Origin: Phil1 sp963643205
Lineage (GTDB): Bacteria; Bacillota; Clostridia; Christensenellales; CAG-138
Length of the DNA stretch: 6,344 nt
Assembly: GCA_963643205.1 (NCBI GenBank)
Contig: CAVIJJ010000051.1
Coordinates: forward strand, 1-6,344
Direction: 5' to 3'
Below are positions 5,003-6,344 of the stretch, piece by piece. Position 1 is the first letter of the stretch; every line of letters starts with the position of its first letter. The notes under the pieces were generated by a model, which saw only the letters and a program-made list of their open reading frames with translations, did not search any database and was not told where the DNA came from. Position numbers and translations under genes: made by a program.

Positions 5003-5699
5003 ATGTGGTGAACATGATTGAGGCGTAATCAACCGTATAGTGGCCGGCATAGCAGGTTACGCTCTGCCCGGCGGCAAGTGAGGATATGCCCACGCGGTAG
5101 GTTATGCCGCCAATATAAAGATTGTCATACGCTACCTTATAATAAACATATATCTGCCCAAGATCCTTATCGGATATGTTCTTTACGGTTATGGCGGTAT
5201 CCTCGCCGGTTATTTCAAGAACATCGGAATTCAAGGAGGGCTCCTCATCGAACGCGCCATACATTACGGTTACGGCGGAAAGGCCGGAGGTGGTCTCCGG
5301 CGCGGCCTTGCGGTTAAGCTCCAATAGCTGCGCCCTCGCGCCCGCGGGCAGGGTTGTTACATCAAATTCATAGGTTTGACCCGCTATGATTACGGCAAGG
5401 TTAGCGTACTGCACGGTTTTATCGGAGGTATTTTCCACGGTTATGGCGCACACGTCCGAAACGGTTTCGTCCGAACCATCCTCCACGTAGTAGCCCGCGT
5501 ATTTGCCAACGCTTACAACCTTAAGCCCGCTTCCGGCATCCCACTCGGTTGGCTGCTCCTCGGCGGCGGGTTCTATAGGTACGGCGGCAGTAGGAGTATC
5601 CGCGGGAACCTCCACGGCTTCGGCCTGCTCCTCTTCCGCGGCACAGCCCGTAAGCAGAGCCAGAAGAAGAACAAGCATGATTGAAATAAGTTTTTTCAT
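4992..5699 (-). CDS. Lipoprotein with two tandem similar beta domains
   Basis: This codes for a 235-residue lipoprotein. MKK is followed by a hydrophobic stretch and a lipobox LTGC with the lipidated Cys at 19, so it is anchored outside the cell membrane. Residues 20-55 form an acidic, Ala/Pro/Glu-rich linker. Two similar domains follow: one near 84-130 with AITVENTSDKTV and LPAGARAQL, the other near 168-216 with AITVKNISDKDL and LAAGQSVTC. This is an internal duplication resembling FxLYD-like extracellular beta domains. The ATG at 5697-5699 is chosen because the signal peptide begins there and AAGGGGGA lies just upstream; the frame stays open further, but no good start exists. It lies directly behind the terminator that follows the peptide gene. 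A role in self-protection, peptide binding or sensing is possible from context, not shown. Confidence 0.85.
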   Translation of the reverse strand: MKKLISIMLVLLLALLTGCAAEEEQAEAVEVPADTPTAAVPIEPAAEEQPTEWDAGSGLKVVSVGKYAGYYVEDGSDETVSDVCAITVENTSDKTVQYANLAVIIAGQTYEFDVTTLPAGARAQLLELNRKAAPETTSGLSAVTVMYGAFDEEPSLNSDVLEITGEDTAITVKNISDKDLGQIYVYYKVAYDNLYIGGITYRVGISSLAAGQSVTCYAGHYTVDYASIMFTTYEQ

Positions 5700-5714
5700 A
5701 AAATCCCCCTTGGT

Positions 5715-5744
5715 AAAAAATGCCCCGCCCTTTCGGGCAGGGCA
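5715..5744 (-). terminator. Strong intrinsic terminator between precursor and enzyme genes
   Basis: On the minus strand TGCCCTGCCC (5735-5744) pairs with GGGCGGGGCA (5721-5730) around a GAAA tetraloop, a 10 bp stem with a single T-G wobble, followed by six Ts (5715-5720). It starts about 20 bases after the peptide's stop codon. The lipoprotein's ribosome site begins a few bases later, leaving no room for a promoter between, so downstream genes depend on read-through or on a promoter inside the peptide gene. Confidence 0.93.
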
Positions 5745-5763
5745 CATTGTCCGTGTCGATCAA

Positions 5764-6003
5764 TCAGGATGTAAAGAGTCTGTTCGAATCAAAGGGAACA
5801 TCATAGCAGATTTTGCCGGTTCCGTCATCTTTTACAACGCATCCTGACATTGCCTCGGTAAAGATTACATCTGCGCCATCATTATACCCGCAAGCAGTTT
5901 CCTTTGATTGAAGTTTTGTTATAGTAACACATCCGGTAGCTATGTTCGAGCTCAGTTCAAAGTTTTCAAAGTAAAGTTCGGGCTTAACATAAGTCTTTTT
6001 CAT
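5764..6003 (-). CDS. Putative RiPP precursor peptide with YxxP leader and four Cys
   Basis: This codes for a 79-residue peptide with no signal sequence. Residues 1-25 look like a leader: a basic start, YVKPEL at 5-10 (the YxxP-x-L form bound by PqqD-like proteins in lasso systems), aromatic/acidic FENFELS, then IATGC. The rest has four Cys (25, 38, 55, 66), several Gly, and ends in Ser79. Short proteins with this start occur, as I recall, in many gut Clostridia without a known function. A clear AAGGGGGT lies 9 bases before the ATG at 6001-6003, and a strong terminator follows the TGA, so it is a real, translated gene. The PqqD, radical SAM and kinase genes directly downstream point to a substrate peptide. 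The gene is sure; the precursor role is a strong inference. It could instead be a small regulatory or cell-surface protein. Confidence 0.82.
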   Translation of the reverse strand: MKKTYVKPELYFENFELSSNIATGCVTITKLQSKETACGYNDGADVIFTEAMSGCVVKDDGTGKICYDVPFDSNRLFTS

Positions 6004-6012
6004 TGCTCTTTA

Positions 6013-6021
6013 CCCCCTTCC
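6013..6021 (-). promoter_or_regulatory. Ribosome binding site of the peptide gene
   Basis: The minus strand reads GGAAGGGGG here, 9 bases before the ATG at 6001-6003. AAGGGGG differs from the ideal AAGGAGG only by a G in place of A, still able to pair with U in the anti-SD. The following TAA..GCAATG is shared with the LoaP gene start. Confidence 0.7.
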
Positions 6022-6344
6022 TTAAAACAGGCTCTTAACCGAATTCCAGAAGTTCCAGAATGAGCTTCCGCGCTCGGTAACGGTCAATGTAGCGGTGATG
6101 GCGGCGCTTTCGGTGCCCTCCGCATCAACGGCGGTTACAGTGTAATCCGCGGACTCAGAGGCGGTTACGGTATAAGTAAACTGCCTGTATGTTACCTTCT
6201 GCGCGTTCCAGCCAAAGCCGGTACGCTCGGTGCGGGTGCGATAGGAAGTAATGGTTTCGCCGTTTACGGTAATGGCTTCCACGTCGGTAGAGGTCTTTAC
6301 GGTAAGGGTGGCCGTCCTGCCCTTGGTAACATTGCTTGTCCAGC
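6022..6344 (-). CDS. C-terminal part of an Ig-like extracellular protein (partial)
   Basis: This frame is open from the right window edge to the TAA at 6022-6024, so about 107 residues of a larger protein are visible; a GTG within the frame (6280-6282) is only an internal valine codon. The residues alternate Thr, Val and Ala in beta strands (TATLTVKTSTDVEAITVNG, then YTVTAVDAEGTESAAITATLTV), the pattern of a bacterial Ig-like or Big-type domain of a cell-surface or secreted protein. After it comes a short aromatic tail (FWNFWNSVKSLF). Tails of this kind end many secreted proteins of gut Clostridia, by my recollection. The peptide gene starts 18 bases after its stop, so both may lie in one transcript. 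The catalytic or binding part of the protein, if any, is off the window. Confidence 0.75.
   Translation of the reverse strand, partial: WTSNVTKGRTATLTVKTSTDVEAITVNGETITSYRTRTERTGFGWNAQKVTYRQFTYTVTASESADYTVTAVDAEGTESAAITATLTVTERGSSFWNFWNSVKSLF

Noticed and set aside
2270..6003. Lasso peptide cluster
   Set aside because: The YxxP leader, PqqD-like protein and HprK-like kinase recall lasso systems, but no asparagine-synthetase-like cyclase or leader protease is seen, and a radical SAM/SPASM enzyme is present instead. Missing genes could lie beyond the right edge, so this is set aside rather than disproved.

Overview
The window looks like chromosomal DNA from a member of the Bacillota, probably an uncultured gut-type Clostridia. 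This rests on strong AGGAGG-type ribosome binding sites, a TtcA-like PP-loop protein, a DUF1294 protein, a LoaP-type NusG paralogue, a classic Gram-positive lipobox and compact, tightly packed operons. No species can be named from the sequence alone.

Left part (1-1137). The end of a plus-strand gene, probably the BRCT tail of a DNA ligase or exonuclease, is followed by about 270 bp without a gene. That stretch holds two near-identical 82-83 bp repeats, each made of a strong terminator hairpin joined to the 3' end of a tRNA. The right copy belongs to an intact minus-strand tRNA-Leu(CAA) that has its own promoter. Next come a minus-strand P-loop protein of unknown role with a TTG start, and a divergent promoter region.

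Middle part (1138-2265). A plus-strand two-gene operon encodes a TtcA-family tRNA thiolation enzyme and a DUF1294 membrane protein. It converges on the minus-strand cluster.

Right part (2247-6344, minus strand, read from right to left). The tail of a large Ig-like extracellular protein is followed by a small 79-residue peptide with four Cys and a YxxP leader motif, then an intrinsic terminator. After that come a lipoprotein with a duplicated domain, an HPr-kinase-like P-loop protein, a radical SAM/SPASM enzyme, a PqqD-like leader-binding protein and a LoaP-like antiterminator, ending in a second terminator. The last four enzyme and accessory genes are tightly spaced or overlapping.

My reading is that this is a RiPP (ribosomally made, modified peptide) cluster. 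The 79-aa peptide would be the precursor, the PqqD protein would present its leader, the radical SAM/SPASM enzyme would modify its core (thioether chemistry is plausible given the cysteines), and the HprK homologue could phosphorylate it; its last residue is Ser. The terminator between precursor and enzymes would make precursor mRNA exceed enzyme mRNA, and LoaP could set the read-through. The domain calls are well supported; the joint pathway and regulation are inference. No transporter, leader protease or lasso cyclase is seen inside the window.
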